Positions 12,413-24,044 of a stretch of 64,000 nt of DNA are shown here, piece by piece. Position 1 is the stretch's first letter, and each line of letters opens with the position of its first letter. A program made the translations under genes and the position numbers. The DNA is from Kuschelorhynchus macadamiae (Eukaryota > Arthropoda > Insecta > Coleoptera > Curculionidae): positions 310,001 to 374,000 of the forward strand of contig JAUTXW010000878.1 in NCBI GenBank assembly GCA_030620095.1, read 5' to 3'. Under the pieces are notes generated by a model, which did no database searches, was not told where the DNA came from, and worked only from the letters and a program-made list of their open reading frames with translations.

Positions 12413-12703
12413 AAACTATTTTTTGGGTTTTTCCGCCTTAGAAAATTGAAAAAAATAAATAAAAAATAAAATATAGTTACCCTATAAATTGAATAGATAG
12501 TCTTGAGTTCTGGGTCCACTACGAAGGTACCCGAGGAACGACACTGAAAAATGCCTGCTTTCTGGACGTTTCGAGGGAAAGTCTACCCCCGTCTTCAGCA
12601 AACCTACAAATAAAATACTAAAAGCAGAATATGTCTTATGTTTCGTATCAGAAATATAACCAGAATGGCTAATCTCTGACAAAATGTCAGTGAATTTTGC
12701 TCA
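12413..12703 (-). mobile_element. Penelope-like terminal (pLTR-like) fragment with hammerhead-like core
   Basis: Homologous to 37195-37400 (minus) and 50116-50400 (plus). Shared blocks are a TTTGGGTTTTTC edge, GTACCTTCGTAGTGG, GTTCCTCGG, CTGAAGACGG and GAAACGTCC. On the minus strand CTGAAGA (12598-12592), a G-rich/C-rich stem and GAAACGTC (12572-12565) follow the conserved core order of a hammerhead ribozyme. The fragment lies between the HECT frame and a CR1/Jockey fragment and appears to truncate both. Confidence 0.7.
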
Positions 12704-14092
12704 TCCTATGACAGATGTTGGTCCAAGGTGATTCCAAGGAATTTGGTGTTTTGTTGTTGGATGAGATTTATGTTCTGATTCTTAATAAGTAAACTTCTAT
12801 CTCGATTCACTCAGATAGGAGTAAAGACTATAAAGCTGGTCTTAGCATTGTTCAAGAAAAGTCCATTCCTCTCACACCAGGTCGCAACATCATTCACACA
12901 CATATTTGCTTTTGAGCACAGATTTTCATAGTCACACCCATCAATGATGGTAGATGTATCGTCCGCAAAGAGTGTTACATAGCTATGGTTTATAAAAAGA
13001 GGTAAATCGTTAATAAACAATAGAAAAAGGATTGGCCCTAATACACTGCCTTTGGGCACCCCAGTGGTCACATTGGCCCAGTCGGAGACAGCAAGTCCAC
13101 ACTCATTCACCACCTTGACTGCCTGGGTCCTTCCCGTCAAATAGGTCTCAATCCACCTATAAGCTGATCCTCTTATCTCGTAATGGAGGAGCTTTTTCAA
13201 GAGAGTCACATGGTTGATAGTATCGAAGGCCTTTGTAAAGTCATAAAAAATTCCCGCTGATTTAAGTTTTAAATTAAAATTTTCCAGAATTTTTGGGTAA
13301 AAAGGAATTACAGCATCGGTAGTTGAATGATCAACTCTAAATCCAAACTGTCTACAGGTAAGTATATTAAAGGAATTCAAGAAGCCCACAAGTCTCATCC
13401 GGAATGCCTTCTCAAAGACCTTCGAGAACACGGAAAAAAGAGCAATGAGCCTAGAGGTTGTCAACAACTGATTTGTCACCCTTCTTGTGAATTGGGATCA
13501 CCACCGCTTTCTTTAAGTCATGTGGGAAGTACCTATATTCAAAAGATATATTGATTAGATATGTGAGCGGTGATACAATGCCCCCGGCACACTTACCCAG
13601 CAAGTCACACGGTACATCATCCACCCCACAAGATTTCTTGTTAGAAGCTGATTTTAATATCTCCAGGGTTTCCACTTCAGTAAAAGGTAACAAGAAAATA
13701 GTTTCGGAGATTGGATTAGTTGGTAACTGCACATTCACACTATGTTGACAGTTTCCAACAATTGACTTTACACCTTTATTAAAGTAATTGTTAAACGCAT
13801 TAGCAATTTGTGACACTCCAGTCACCTCCACACCATTGGAAACTATGGCATCTGGAAGAGCATTGCCCTCTGATTTGTATGATTAGTGAGTGAGTTAATA
13901 ACATCCCAAGCTCCTCGGGTAATATTAGCAGATGAAAGTATTTTGTCAGAGTTATATGTCTTTTTAGCAGTGGCAATATTTGATTTGTGTTTTTTCATTC
14001 TGGATTTATAGACTCTCTCAAGGTTCAAATTATTGTCAAATTTTATGCGTCTATGCAGTTCCCTCAAATGATTTCCCTCATTCCCCAATTAA
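12704..14092 (-). pseudogene. CR1/Jockey-type non-LTR retrotransposon fragment (element C)
   Basis: On the minus strand, pieces run in order from 14088 to 12704. First is a pre-RT region, ELHRRIKFDNNLNLERV. Next comes the RT N-terminus, CGVDDVPCDLLGKC and AVVIPIHKKGDKS. The RT palm follows: FGFRVDHSTTDAV, FDTINHVTLLKKLL, GVPKGSVLGPILFLLFIND and LFADDTS with the catalytic Asp pair. The last piece is FLNNAKTSFIVF and a decayed KFLGITLD motif at about 12720. It is broken by a frameshift at about 13451-13480 and between 13831 and 14088. The 3' end is cut by the Penelope fragment at 12703 and the 5' side joins element B near 14093. It is a non-LTR element encoding endonuclease/RT for target-primed reverse transcription, of which only RT survives here. 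Confidence 0.85.
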
Positions 14093-14872
14093 CAGATGCA
14101 AATGCATCTCTACAATCATCCCTGTAGTCAAGTTTAGCAATGATTCTCACTGCCCTACTCTACCCTTTGAGCCCCAGAGGAATTTCCCCAAGCTAGTATT
14201 GCATAGGACAGGTGGGAATGAAATACCACAAAATAGGCTGTTTGTAGAACCAGTAAGGACACACATGTTGACAGGCTTCTCAGCACATATATGCCCTGTG
14301 CCAACTTTCCAGCAATATTGTCTATATACGGATCCCACTGAAGTGGTGGATCTAAGGTGACTCCCAGAAATTTTGCCTCAGACACAACATCCCCACATTC
14401 ATCCAGAGCACGCATTGCAAACACGATTTTAATTGTTTTCTCCTTAATAACGAGAAGCCAATTTGCACAAAATCAATGCTCAGCCTCAGACTGTGCAGCC
14501 ACAGAACCAATTAAAGAATCCGCCAATGTATTCCTGGTAATCGACATAGTTGTATCTTCAGCAAAGTGGGTGTATTGCACTATGCCATCATTAACAAGTC
14601 GTTGATGTAAACGAGAAATAGAACTGGGACTAAAATTGAAGCCTGTGGAACACCAATGTTGATATTTATCTGTCAATATCAACTCCATCACACTTCACCA
14701 CTTGACTCCTGTTCTCAAGGTAGAACTCTACTAATTTTATGCTACTAGTGCTAAAATTGTAAGCACATAGTTTTTGTAAGAGGATGTTATGGCAAAAACA
14801 GTCAAAGGCCTTGCTAAGATCACGAAAAAGGACTGTGCTCTGTTGCTTCTCTTGAAAGGCATTCACTATCAA
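14093..14872 (-). pseudogene. CR1/Jockey-type RT fragment (element B)
   Basis: Minus-strand RT pieces from a second element are FRDLSKAFDCFCHNILLQKL, LFLVYINDL and VQYTHFAEDTTMS (a decayed FADD box). They are followed by the thumb region SEAKFLGVTLDPPLQWD, LRSLSTCVS and VFHSHLSYAILAWGN, and finally AVRIIAKLDYRDDCRDAF near 14100-14160. Frames change several times. Its sequence differs from elements A and C, so it is a separate family member. The 3' end of element A abuts it at 14872. Confidence 0.8.
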
Positions 14873-16130
14873 ATCAAATCAGACATATTACTTTATTGAT
14901 TAGAATGTAACATTGGATCGTCAACAATAGAGAAAAAAGAAATAAAATCAATACAACAATATCAAAACTAATACACTACGTTTACACTACACACATACTT
15001 TTTAAACAAATACATACATGACATGCATACACATTTACTACAATACATAGCTAAAACAGAAAGTACTATGCTAATTAGGTAAATGACAATACTGACAGAT
15101 CTCAGAGTTATGTTCAAAATACAGAATAAAAGGGATGACGAGTAAGAAAGAGTTTTATTCTTTTCTTAAACCTAGTCCTAATAGTAAGACATACTTTTAA
15201 AGTATGTGGCAGGCAGTTAAAAACTTTTGTGCCCATATAATATGAACCCCTTTCAAAGATTGTTGTAGAATGTCTTGGCACAGCTAGTCCATCTCTATTT
15301 CTCGTATTTATGGTTCCCGAATTTATTGATAAATTGGTCTTAAACATAAAAAAAATTATCTATTACAAACATATTTATATTATACAGATATAATTAAAAA
15401 ACTGTCCTAACTTTCAGACGAAAACGAGTGGCGCAGAGTTAGCAATAGTACGAATGATTCGTTTCTGGATCAAAAATATTCTGTTTATTGTTGATGTGTG
15501 ACCTCCCCAAAATATTAGCCCATACGACAATCTTGATTCAACATATGCATAATAGAAGCTCATTATAAAGTTCAATTCTACTATCGGTTTAAGATTCATG
15601 ATTGCATAGTTTGCTGAGGCTATTTTCCCACCAATAATTTGTCCTTGTTCTCCCCAGTTTAGGTTTCCATTGACTATAAGGCCCAAAAATTTTGTTGAAC
15701 TACTTTGATTTAATGCACTATTATTAATGTTTAATGTTATGTTATGTCATTTGCTTGTGAATACATTAGTAAAGTGCACAAAATTAGTCTTCGCATGATT
15801 TAAAACCAGAAAATTTAGTTTACACCACTCTGACATTTTCTTAATAGCTATCAAGTTCAAGAGCAGTATTCAAGCTTTCATTACTAACAATTGCTGATAT
15901 GTCATTAGCAATTTGTGTTACGGAAACATTATCATTGGATATAAATTGGGGAAGGTCATTAAAAAATATCAAAAACAATAAAGGGGCTAATATTGAACCT
16001 TGTGGAGTACTTATGGGGTTTTCCTCCAGGTCAGACTGAAATATATTATTCACAATATCATTCTTTTCGCTAATTATTTTAACTTTCTGAAAACGGTCCA
16101 CGAGAAAAGATTTGATTCAGCTGAGACAGA
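14873..16130 (-). pseudogene. CR1/Jockey-type non-LTR fragment with intact 3' terminus (element A)
   Basis: Minus-strand pieces include an RT block with PQGSILAPLLFLIFFNDLPQ and a decayed IANDISAIV where FADD is expected (15841-16101). Then come NLNWGEQGQIIGGKI, RLSYGLIFWGG and IQKRIIRTI (15414-15686), and the typical C-terminus NTRNRDGLAVPRHSTTIFERG, FNCLPHTLK and FKKRIKLFL (15114-15347). A 3' UTR of about 230 bp ends in a TGATTTGATTTGAT tail at about 14885-14870. A short repeated 3' tail is typical of CR1-type insertions. The element is 5'-truncated and inserted directly beside element B. Confidence 0.85.
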
Positions 16131-16164
16131 CACCTGTTATGCCAGCTTTTTCCAGTTTTAAATA

Positions 16165-16735
16165 CAATTTATAATATAAGAAGCCTTGTTGGTCGTGCTT
16201 CATTGTTGACATTTTATTATGCATATCTTCATTCACGACTATCATACGGTATTATATTTTGGGGCACCAATGCTCAAACTATGTCACGGATATTTGTCAT
16301 GCAGAAGAGAATAGTAAGATCAATTTGCAATGTGGACTATCTTGAGTCTTGTGCTCCACTTTTTTGAGATTTGCATATTATGACAGTCTATTCATTGTAT
16401 TTGTTTAGTGTGTGCTGCTTTGTTTTTAAAAACAAGAATCAATTTAAGTCAAATAGTTCAATGCAAGCCAGTGGTATAACCACCAGGAATAGAGATGGTC
16501 GGTCTGTACCCCGTCACTCCACAGCTTTATATGAAAAGGGGCCTTACTACATGGGAATGAAAGTGTTTAATTCAATGCATCCCTAAAGTAGAAGGATTGT
16601 AGGTTTTAATAAATTTAGGAGAGAAATAAAACACTTTTTTAATGCTCATCCATTTTATTCTATTCAGGAGTACTTTGCACACCAAAATAGTAGATGTTAT
16701 GATCTAGGTTATAATAGTTAATATCCTCATCAATC
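16165..16735 (+). pseudogene. CR1/Jockey-type C-terminal fragment (element D, opposite strand)
   Basis: Plus-strand frames give LHSRLSYGIIFWGTN, MQKRIVRSICNV, then TTRNRDGRSVPRHSTALYEKG, YYMGMKVFNSMHP, a stop, and FNKFRREIKHFFNAHPFYS. It is the C-terminal part of an element close to element A but in inverted orientation. Confidence 0.8.
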
Positions 16736-16739
16736 GATT

Positions 16740-16961
16740 CTAATATTTTATTAATTTTATAATAGAAGAGATGAGATCAAGAATACCCATTATGGTACTT
16801 TCACCCCTTCTAAAACCAAATTGCTGCTTAGAAAACAGTTCATTTGTCTCAAAAAATGCAGTTATTCTTAAGGCCATACATTTCTCAAATACTTTGGAGA
16901 CAACTTGGCAGTAGGGATATCGGTCTATACACACCTCACCTACCTCATAGATGTTGTTCAT
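16740..16961 (-). pseudogene. CR1/Jockey-type RT N-terminal fragment (element E)
   Basis: The minus-strand frame contains VVSKVFEKCMALRITAFF and QQFGFRRGESTIMGILDLI, the RT region just before the palm. It is only about 220 bp and is flanked on both sides by plus-strand fragments. Confidence 0.75.
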
Positions 16962-17600
16962 CTTGAAGTTGTTACTTCTTTCACCGATCTGGGTGTTATT
17001 TTTGATGAAAATTTAACTTTTAATTTGCATATTGATAGCATTGTACTTATGGGTTTTAGATTGCTGGGTTTTATAAAACGACATACAAAGCATGTGATTG
17101 ATACCAACGCAATTGGGTATCTTTATAACTCATTGGTTAGGAGCGTTGTGTAATACTGTTCTGCAATATGGAGTCCTTCATATCAGTGTCACATTGACAG
17201 AATCGAAAAAGTACAACATAGATTTGCAAAATACCTCTTATATAAATTTAATTTTCCATATCAAGGTCTGACATATAATACAAGAACCCTTCATTGTGGC
17301 CTGCAAACCCTAGAATTTCAAAGAAAGAAGGCACTTCTTATTTTTCTACACAAATTGCTCAATGGAGGAATTGACTGCGAAATATTGCTGGAGTTGGTCT
17401 TATTTTTGGTTCCTATTAGGAGAACGAGACAATCTAAACTATTTTTAGAAAGATACCACCATACAAATTATTGCCCTAGCACATTTGTTGACCGGATGGT
17501 ATGCAACTACAATCGTCACTTCCCGGAGTATGACATTTTTCAGCTCAGCACTTTGCAGCTAAAAAATTTCATAAAAGCCCTTAGGAAAACATGCTAGTAA
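16955..17600 (+). pseudogene. Non-LTR RT C-terminal fragment (element F)
   Basis: Plus-strand frames give VVTSFTDLGVIFDENLTFN (RT thumb), RLLGFIKRHTK, a stop at 17150, YCSAIWSPSYQCHIDRIEK, VQHRFAKYLLYK and FQRKKALLIFLHKLLNGGID. The end, DIFQLSTLQLKNFIKAL, stops at 17596. It belongs to a family distinct from elements A-D and to the same broad non-LTR class. Confidence 0.8.
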
Positions 17601-18109
17601 ATATGTAGTTTTTTTCACATAAGATAAATGCTGGAGTTATTTTGTATGCTACATGAATTTTCAGCGGAAGTTATTTAGAATAGAAAAAGCATTACTTTTA
17701 AACAAAATGAGACAGATATAATAATTTTGTCAAAGGTATCCAACATTCAAGTTAATTTAGACACTTCAAATTCAAACTTGTAGTGAAAGTTTTTCCTTTT
17801 AGAGAATTTATAACTACATAAGAAACACTTCTGAGGTATCACATTTTCCTGACCCATAGCAACCCAACAGAAATGAAGCACTTTAGTAGAGCACACTTCT
17901 CACGATCTCAGATTTTTTCAACCCATAACACTCCAATAATAACAAAAATAAATAACTTTAGAACGCCCATACATAGTAAATGACGTTCTTCTATAATTTT
18001 TTTAGAATAAAAGCATTTTATTTGGTATTAATGCGATATTTATTGCAATTCTCCCATATAAGCTCATACAAAATTTGCAAATAAATGGGGGCTCGTCTTG
18101 TATGATCAC
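17601..18109. other. Unassigned stretch before the right P1 arm
   Basis: A+T-rich sequence with no open frame or repeat that I recognise. It marks the end of the P1 loop. Confidence 0.5.
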
Positions 18110-18424
18110 ACTGTCTTGCATAAAGTCACTATAGGTAGTACAACAAAAACTGGAAATTGCCTGTACGCAGGAAAATACTATTTTAGAAAGAAATAGGACG
18201 TACTGCATCAATAATTTCTTGTATCCCAGTAGAACACCACAAACCACTACCCAATTTATTTTTTTTACTGTAGTAGAACACCTGTTCACCTAGCACCAGT
18301 TTGCACCACTAATCATCGAAAAAAGTTTATGAGGGGCGGGGGGAACTACAAATGTCCCGTCAGACTTCACTGACGTCAGAGTATTAACCGTGTACGCCGT
18401 TCTGTTATAGAGAACTTTTACCGA

Positions 18425-18600
18425 TATTTTAAAATTCTGTCTTATTTATACGAAATTCTAAAATTTCGTCTATTTTACACGAAATTTTAAAACTTCCTCT
18501 CATTTACACGGAATTTTAAATTTGCGTAGTAGAGTACGAAATTTTGTTTTAAAATTTCGTCTAATTTACACGAAATTTTAGAAACAAAAAACGATTTTTA
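18425..18600. repeat. Mirror copy of the 29-bp ACGAAATTTT tandem repeat
   Basis: Reverse complement of 7013-7215, with the same partly palindromic units. It is followed by the shared GGCCCTTCTACGCCTTCGTAG block. Confidence 0.75.
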
Positions 18601-18624
18601 AGTGGCCCTTCTACGCCTTCGTAG

Positions 18625-19445
18625 TTTTCTAGTTCACTTTTTCATTTTCACAATTAAACATATGAAAATAATGTAAATAAACCTTAAGCGCGTTTTCTGC
18701 TAGCTTGCTTTTCATCTTGTCTGGCGGAGTTCTGCTTCTGTCGCTCGCTGGCGGCAGCGTAGAAAACCATCTGGCGATGTTGTCACGTTGTCTGTAGTTT
18801 GGTGGGTAACCAACTAAACAACCGGTAAATGAACCTACTATTGTAAAGTAAATACGATCTCAATTGAAATTATTAAAAAAAAACTTCGAACAAGAAATTC
18901 TTTATATCCTCCAGTTTGCGCGCAGTTGTGGCGTCGTTTATTATTGAATATGTTATTGAATATATTATATATAATATTTCTGTTTGAACAAATGAAAAAG
19001 TAATCATAGTTGAGTTGAAAACTACAAATGTTAAATGATGTTGAATAATACCTCAGTAAAAATTTAAATTTAATATTAATTAATTCCTAATAAATATATG
19101 CACTTTTATAAAATACTTGTCCGTGTGTCCCACCTTATTATAGTTATGACAATAATATTTTAAAAATAATAGGTTTTTATCCAAAAAATATTAACATAAT
19201 ATATTTTCTTCTACAAATCAAGAGAAAATCGTGCGGTTTTAAAATTTCTGGAATTTGTATTATTTCCCTCGTAATTGGAAAGTATTGTAATCGTAAAAAA
19301 TCCATTCATCCAGGTTTTCACAGATCTTCACAATTTAGGGTCCCTAGATGCCAAAAAACATGATTTCTCATTTCCGTCGGTCTGACTGTACGCGGCATAC
19401 TTAGTTCAAAAACAAATTATCCGACTCACTTCAAATTTAGTTCAA
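18625..19445. other. Block present only in the right P1 arm
   Basis: About 820 bp sits where the left arm has only about 130 unrelated bases. It includes a GC-richer patch near 18690-18800 and a CCGTCGGTCTGACTGTACG stretch near 19375. No coding frame is recognised. It may be an insertion here or a deletion in the left arm. Confidence 0.55.
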
Positions 19446-22400
19446 AAGGTAGTGCGTATTTTCCCCTAAACTACATCGGCCCAAACAGTTAGTGGACCGA
19501 AACTTCACTGGCCCTAACAGTCGAAATCCCGACAGATTGGAATGTGTGGAATGTTTTATTGATAAAAATAAATATATTGTTTGTTTATTCATTTTTAATC
19601 AAAACTACACCATGAAAAAATGATGTTAGCGTATTTCCCTGTATTCTAACTTTAAAGTGAAAATATTTTTATTGTTTTTTTTGTTTATTATAAAGCATTT
19701 GTTTATCACAAGATAATTTCTATTTAATGGAATAATGAAGATTGAATATTGAAAAAAAAAATGTTGGAAAGCCCAGGAAGAGGTTATTGCTTGTTTGCAT
19801 CGAGATGATTTTAAACCTTTTACTTTTAAACTGGGTATGTTTATTTTAGAATAGTGTGAATATGGTATAAAGTTGCAACCATTTCAGTTTTTACACTCAG
19901 ATAGTCTTATTTGTTGATGTTGATGTTGTTCCCTACCTAAAGATAAAACAAAAGACCATATAAAAATCCACAAAAGCCTTTAAGCTTGAATATATATCTT
20001 TCAACTAATTTGTTTTGTGAGCTTTTTGAGACACATAATTTCTACTTTTTTTTAAGTTTTTTTGGTGTTTCATTTTTTATCCTGATCCTAATCAAATACC
20101 TATCTAAAAATCAGTTTTTATCAGTCACATATTGATTAGGGTTTTATAAGATTGTTAATGATTTTCCCTAAGCTTGTTATTCATGCAGGTACTTTATTAA
20201 TTATAATTTGTTTTAGGACCAATGCAAGTCTTGATGTTTGATATAGGTATCGTACACAAGGCTTAGGAAGTTAGTTCTGCTCATATGTATGTGCATTGCA
20301 GATATTAGTGACGTGTATATTATAGTCATACTTGAGTACTCTTTGTTGCCCTGTTTGCATAGGAAGAAAGAAAAGACTTTAGTTACGGGTATTGATCTGA
20401 GTGTCATATAGCCCCAGTTATAGCCCATTCCATCAATGTAATAATTGGGCCTCTTTGTTATATGGAAGCTTCAAATTCTGCACCTTTAAATTTACTAAAT
20501 ATGCTTGTCACATAAAGTGGATAAATTTACTAAATATGCTTGTCACATAAAGTTGCTCATTTATAATTACTGTTGCTGAGAAAGTGTGTAGTTTGAGAAA
20601 TAAAAAAGATGCACCATATGATAAATGTAGTGTCAACTTTATTTTTAATTCCATGCTGAATAAATTTTTTAAAGTGTATTACATATTTTGTATATTAATT
20701 AAAGATATATAGCTAAAGTGGATTAGAAATTTAAAAAATTTTTCCCAATATTTTAAAAATATTAACTATGGCCTATTTATATATTTTCTCCAGTTGGTAT
20801 ACACAATTCAGTAATAAGTTAATTTAGTAAGTATGCCAGATATCGCACATCACATCTTCAATTTTTTTTTAATCTACGTATGGTTTAGGAAAAAGTTAGG
20901 TGCATGATATAATTATAAATGACAAAAGTCTTTCGAAGATACCCTCAATTAATTTCATGCTTTCAGATTCTTAAGTTTATTAACTGGTATAAAGTAGTTT
21001 AGATCTTGTAAATTATTTTATCAATTAACTTTTAAAATATAAATTTTTATAGCCTAATCTTATAGAATTTCCAAAAAATATTATATCTTATTGTTGACTT
21101 TACCATATGTTGGGAACTGGCCGCCAAACTTATAAGAATGCGTATTGTTAAAAAAAATTGTGGTATATCTTTTAGAATCTTTATTCAAGTAAATGTTAAG
21201 TTTTCTAAATAAATAGTTCCAAACCTTAAGGTTGAGACAGTGTTTCAAGAGGGATAGACATTGACTAAAAGCATTATCCCTTATAATACCTGTAGTGCTT
21301 TGTTTAATGTTGGACTAAGTAAAATAATTTTTAATTGAGAAAAATCTAGTTTAAACAATATCTTATTTAACTGACTTTGACATAATGTCATTATTTGTTA
21401 AAATAAACTCATAGTAAATGGTGCCAAGGACATATAATCAAATCCCATTGGAATTTAAGAACAAATCATATTATATAATTACACAAAAATCTTGAATACT
21501 TCAAAAGGAAGTAAGCATTTTATGATGGCATACGAATTTTGATTGATCATAAATTAAACCTTCATTTAACTTTTTTGTTGAAAGGGGTAGAAAAAAATGG
21601 TAAATGCAGAAGTTGTAGATTTTTAATCTATTAGTTTCTATGTATACTGGGTGTTTTTTGGAAAAGCATGACAATTTTTTTTTGTTTTGATGGTACACCC
21701 TGTATATGTCCATCAAATGGGTCTTTTCTTGCTAATTATAATTATATTAGGTTTGACACATTGAACACAGGAAATTGACAATATATCTATTATCAGAGAT
21801 GTTAGAGAAAACATAACACAGATATGAATAACTTGCCTGTTATGTCATGGTTTTTCTCAATTGCCTTTAAAGGTAAAGATATCAAACCTAATATATTTAT
21901 GATTAGCAAAAAGATGCCTATTTAATGGACATAATATAACATGGATGTCCCACAAAAAAATGAGGGTTCAATTTATAATCAATATTCCTGTACATCATTA
22001 GATGATAATTGATCATTTTAGATGATAAAAATACTATTGGTTTGCCTGTCATTGTTATTATATTTTGTTGTTGGTAAAAGTATTTCTGATACAACCTATC
22101 TTCAATTTTAATTGTCACGGCTTTAATATGATAATTTTAAAATAATGCACATACAGCTATAGACCATGGTATAGTGAGTATATTATATTATTATCCTTTA
22201 TTTAGTATTTTGCTAGTTTACAAATTCACAATGTTTGTATTTATTTAATATATTGTTATATAAAAAGAAAACTTAATTTTACAAAAGAAATAATAAATTA
22301 CAAAACATATAAAAATAGTTAAGTAATGAAACCTAAAATATTTAATACAGTCAGGTAATAAAACTTAGATACTGAAACTAGAAGTAAAATATAAGTTTAA

Positions 22401-23524
22401 CTCCAAAAGAAAAAATTAAGTGCTAAAATAAATATAATATATAATAACTAGGAATAAGTTTTGTAATTTTTTAATTAAAACACATAAATTTACTGATTTA
22501 TTTGTTTGTGCCCGAATGCATAAAAATCATACAATTACATTAACTATTACAAATTTAAGTACAGTAAAAAGCTTTCAATAAATAACATCAGAGTCAACAA
22601 CAGAAGATTTTTTAGTTCGAAAGTTCATTTAGAGAAATTATTTATATAATTTCCCATAAGAAAATATAATGAAAAAGAACTTGGTAAATTTCAATAAAAA
22701 CTTTAAAGTAACAAATGTCCACTTAGACTGTGACATCAAGAGAATACATTTTTCGTTTTTCACTCCAATGTTATACTACCTTCCTCAGCAAAGCTTAACT
22801 CTCAAACGTTAGCTAAACATTTTGATGGTAAGGTCTGTTTGAGATGGAAAACTGTTACTTAAATCACAATATCCAAAGTTTTGATCTTGATCCTAAAAAA
22901 CAATTGCTTTGCTTTTTCAATTTCTCCAAATGCAACAGACCATAATTATTAATTATACAAAAACAGATGTTTTAGTGATCCATATTTCTTTAATTTTTTT
23001 TGCATTGCATAATGAAGCTACATATAATTTAGTGAGTTTTTTACCCTTACAATAAAAAAATACTGATATTTAATCTCCAATGATCATTTTTGAAGCTTAG
23101 ATTGCATTGGTTTTGATTAAAATGCTACAAATCACATCACTTTTTTACAATATGAATAATTTAAGTCTGACTACAAATTTCATAAGAAATGAATTACTGC
23201 TACCCCTCTTTTTGACTAAATATGGTGGTGGTTTTTGAAGCTAGATTTAAGGTGTGAACGAACTATTTTTAATGAATTGAAGAAGTAATCAAAATAACTG
23301 GCTTCTTAAAGCTAAAGAAGCAAGCTTTCAAATTCTGAAAAGATTAACAAGATACATTGTCTTGTTTTTAAAATACAGATACCTGTATTTTTTCTGAGTC
23401 CAGTCTGGAGTAAGCCTAACCCTGGATGTAATAATAGTTATATTTTAAAAAATGATATATTTTAAATCATTTTGTGTATTTAGTCACAAATATTTGTAAA
23501 AGTTATACATCTGTGTAAGTTTCT

Positions 23525-23800
23525 AATTTTTGTGAGGCATTTGACACAATCCCTCAGGCTATGCTACTGGACATTGTGCATAGCTATATGTAGTGGAGGA
23601 TCCGTGTTAAATGTTCTTAAAATGTATCTGATTATGTTAAAGTAGGAGGAGCTTTGAGCCAGCCTATGCTGATGACTCTATTTTGATTTTCCCCAGTAAT
23701 ACACAGGAAGAAGTGTAGGATTTATTAATTAAGGACATGAATAAGGTTAAATGGTTTTTGGATCATTTTAAACTAACTCTTAATGTAAAGAAAACTAATT
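23525..23800 (+). pseudogene. Non-LTR reverse transcriptase remnant in P1 right arm
   Basis: Mirror partner of 2230-2530. Plus-strand frames give CEAFDTIPQAMLLDIVHSY, a stop, GGALSQPM and AYADDSILIFPSNTQEE. The FDTIP and YADD boxes are typical of RT. The middle section that carries GVPxG in the partner is deleted here. Confidence 0.7.
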
Positions 23801-24044
23801 TATTCAATTACATCAATTAATCATCCAAATTTTAATTAAATTAGCATAGATTATTTGAGTGTACTATTACAGCTAGGAAATAAAGCAATAAAAAGTTTTA
23901 AGAAGTAAAAGTCTATTCATAAATAAGTCAAGACACATTGTAATGGCATAAATAAAAACCTACTTCACAAAATGGTGAATAAGTCCTTATATAGCTTGTT
24001 TTCAGAATAAATCTAAACCTAAGATTATATTAAACATAAATTTT

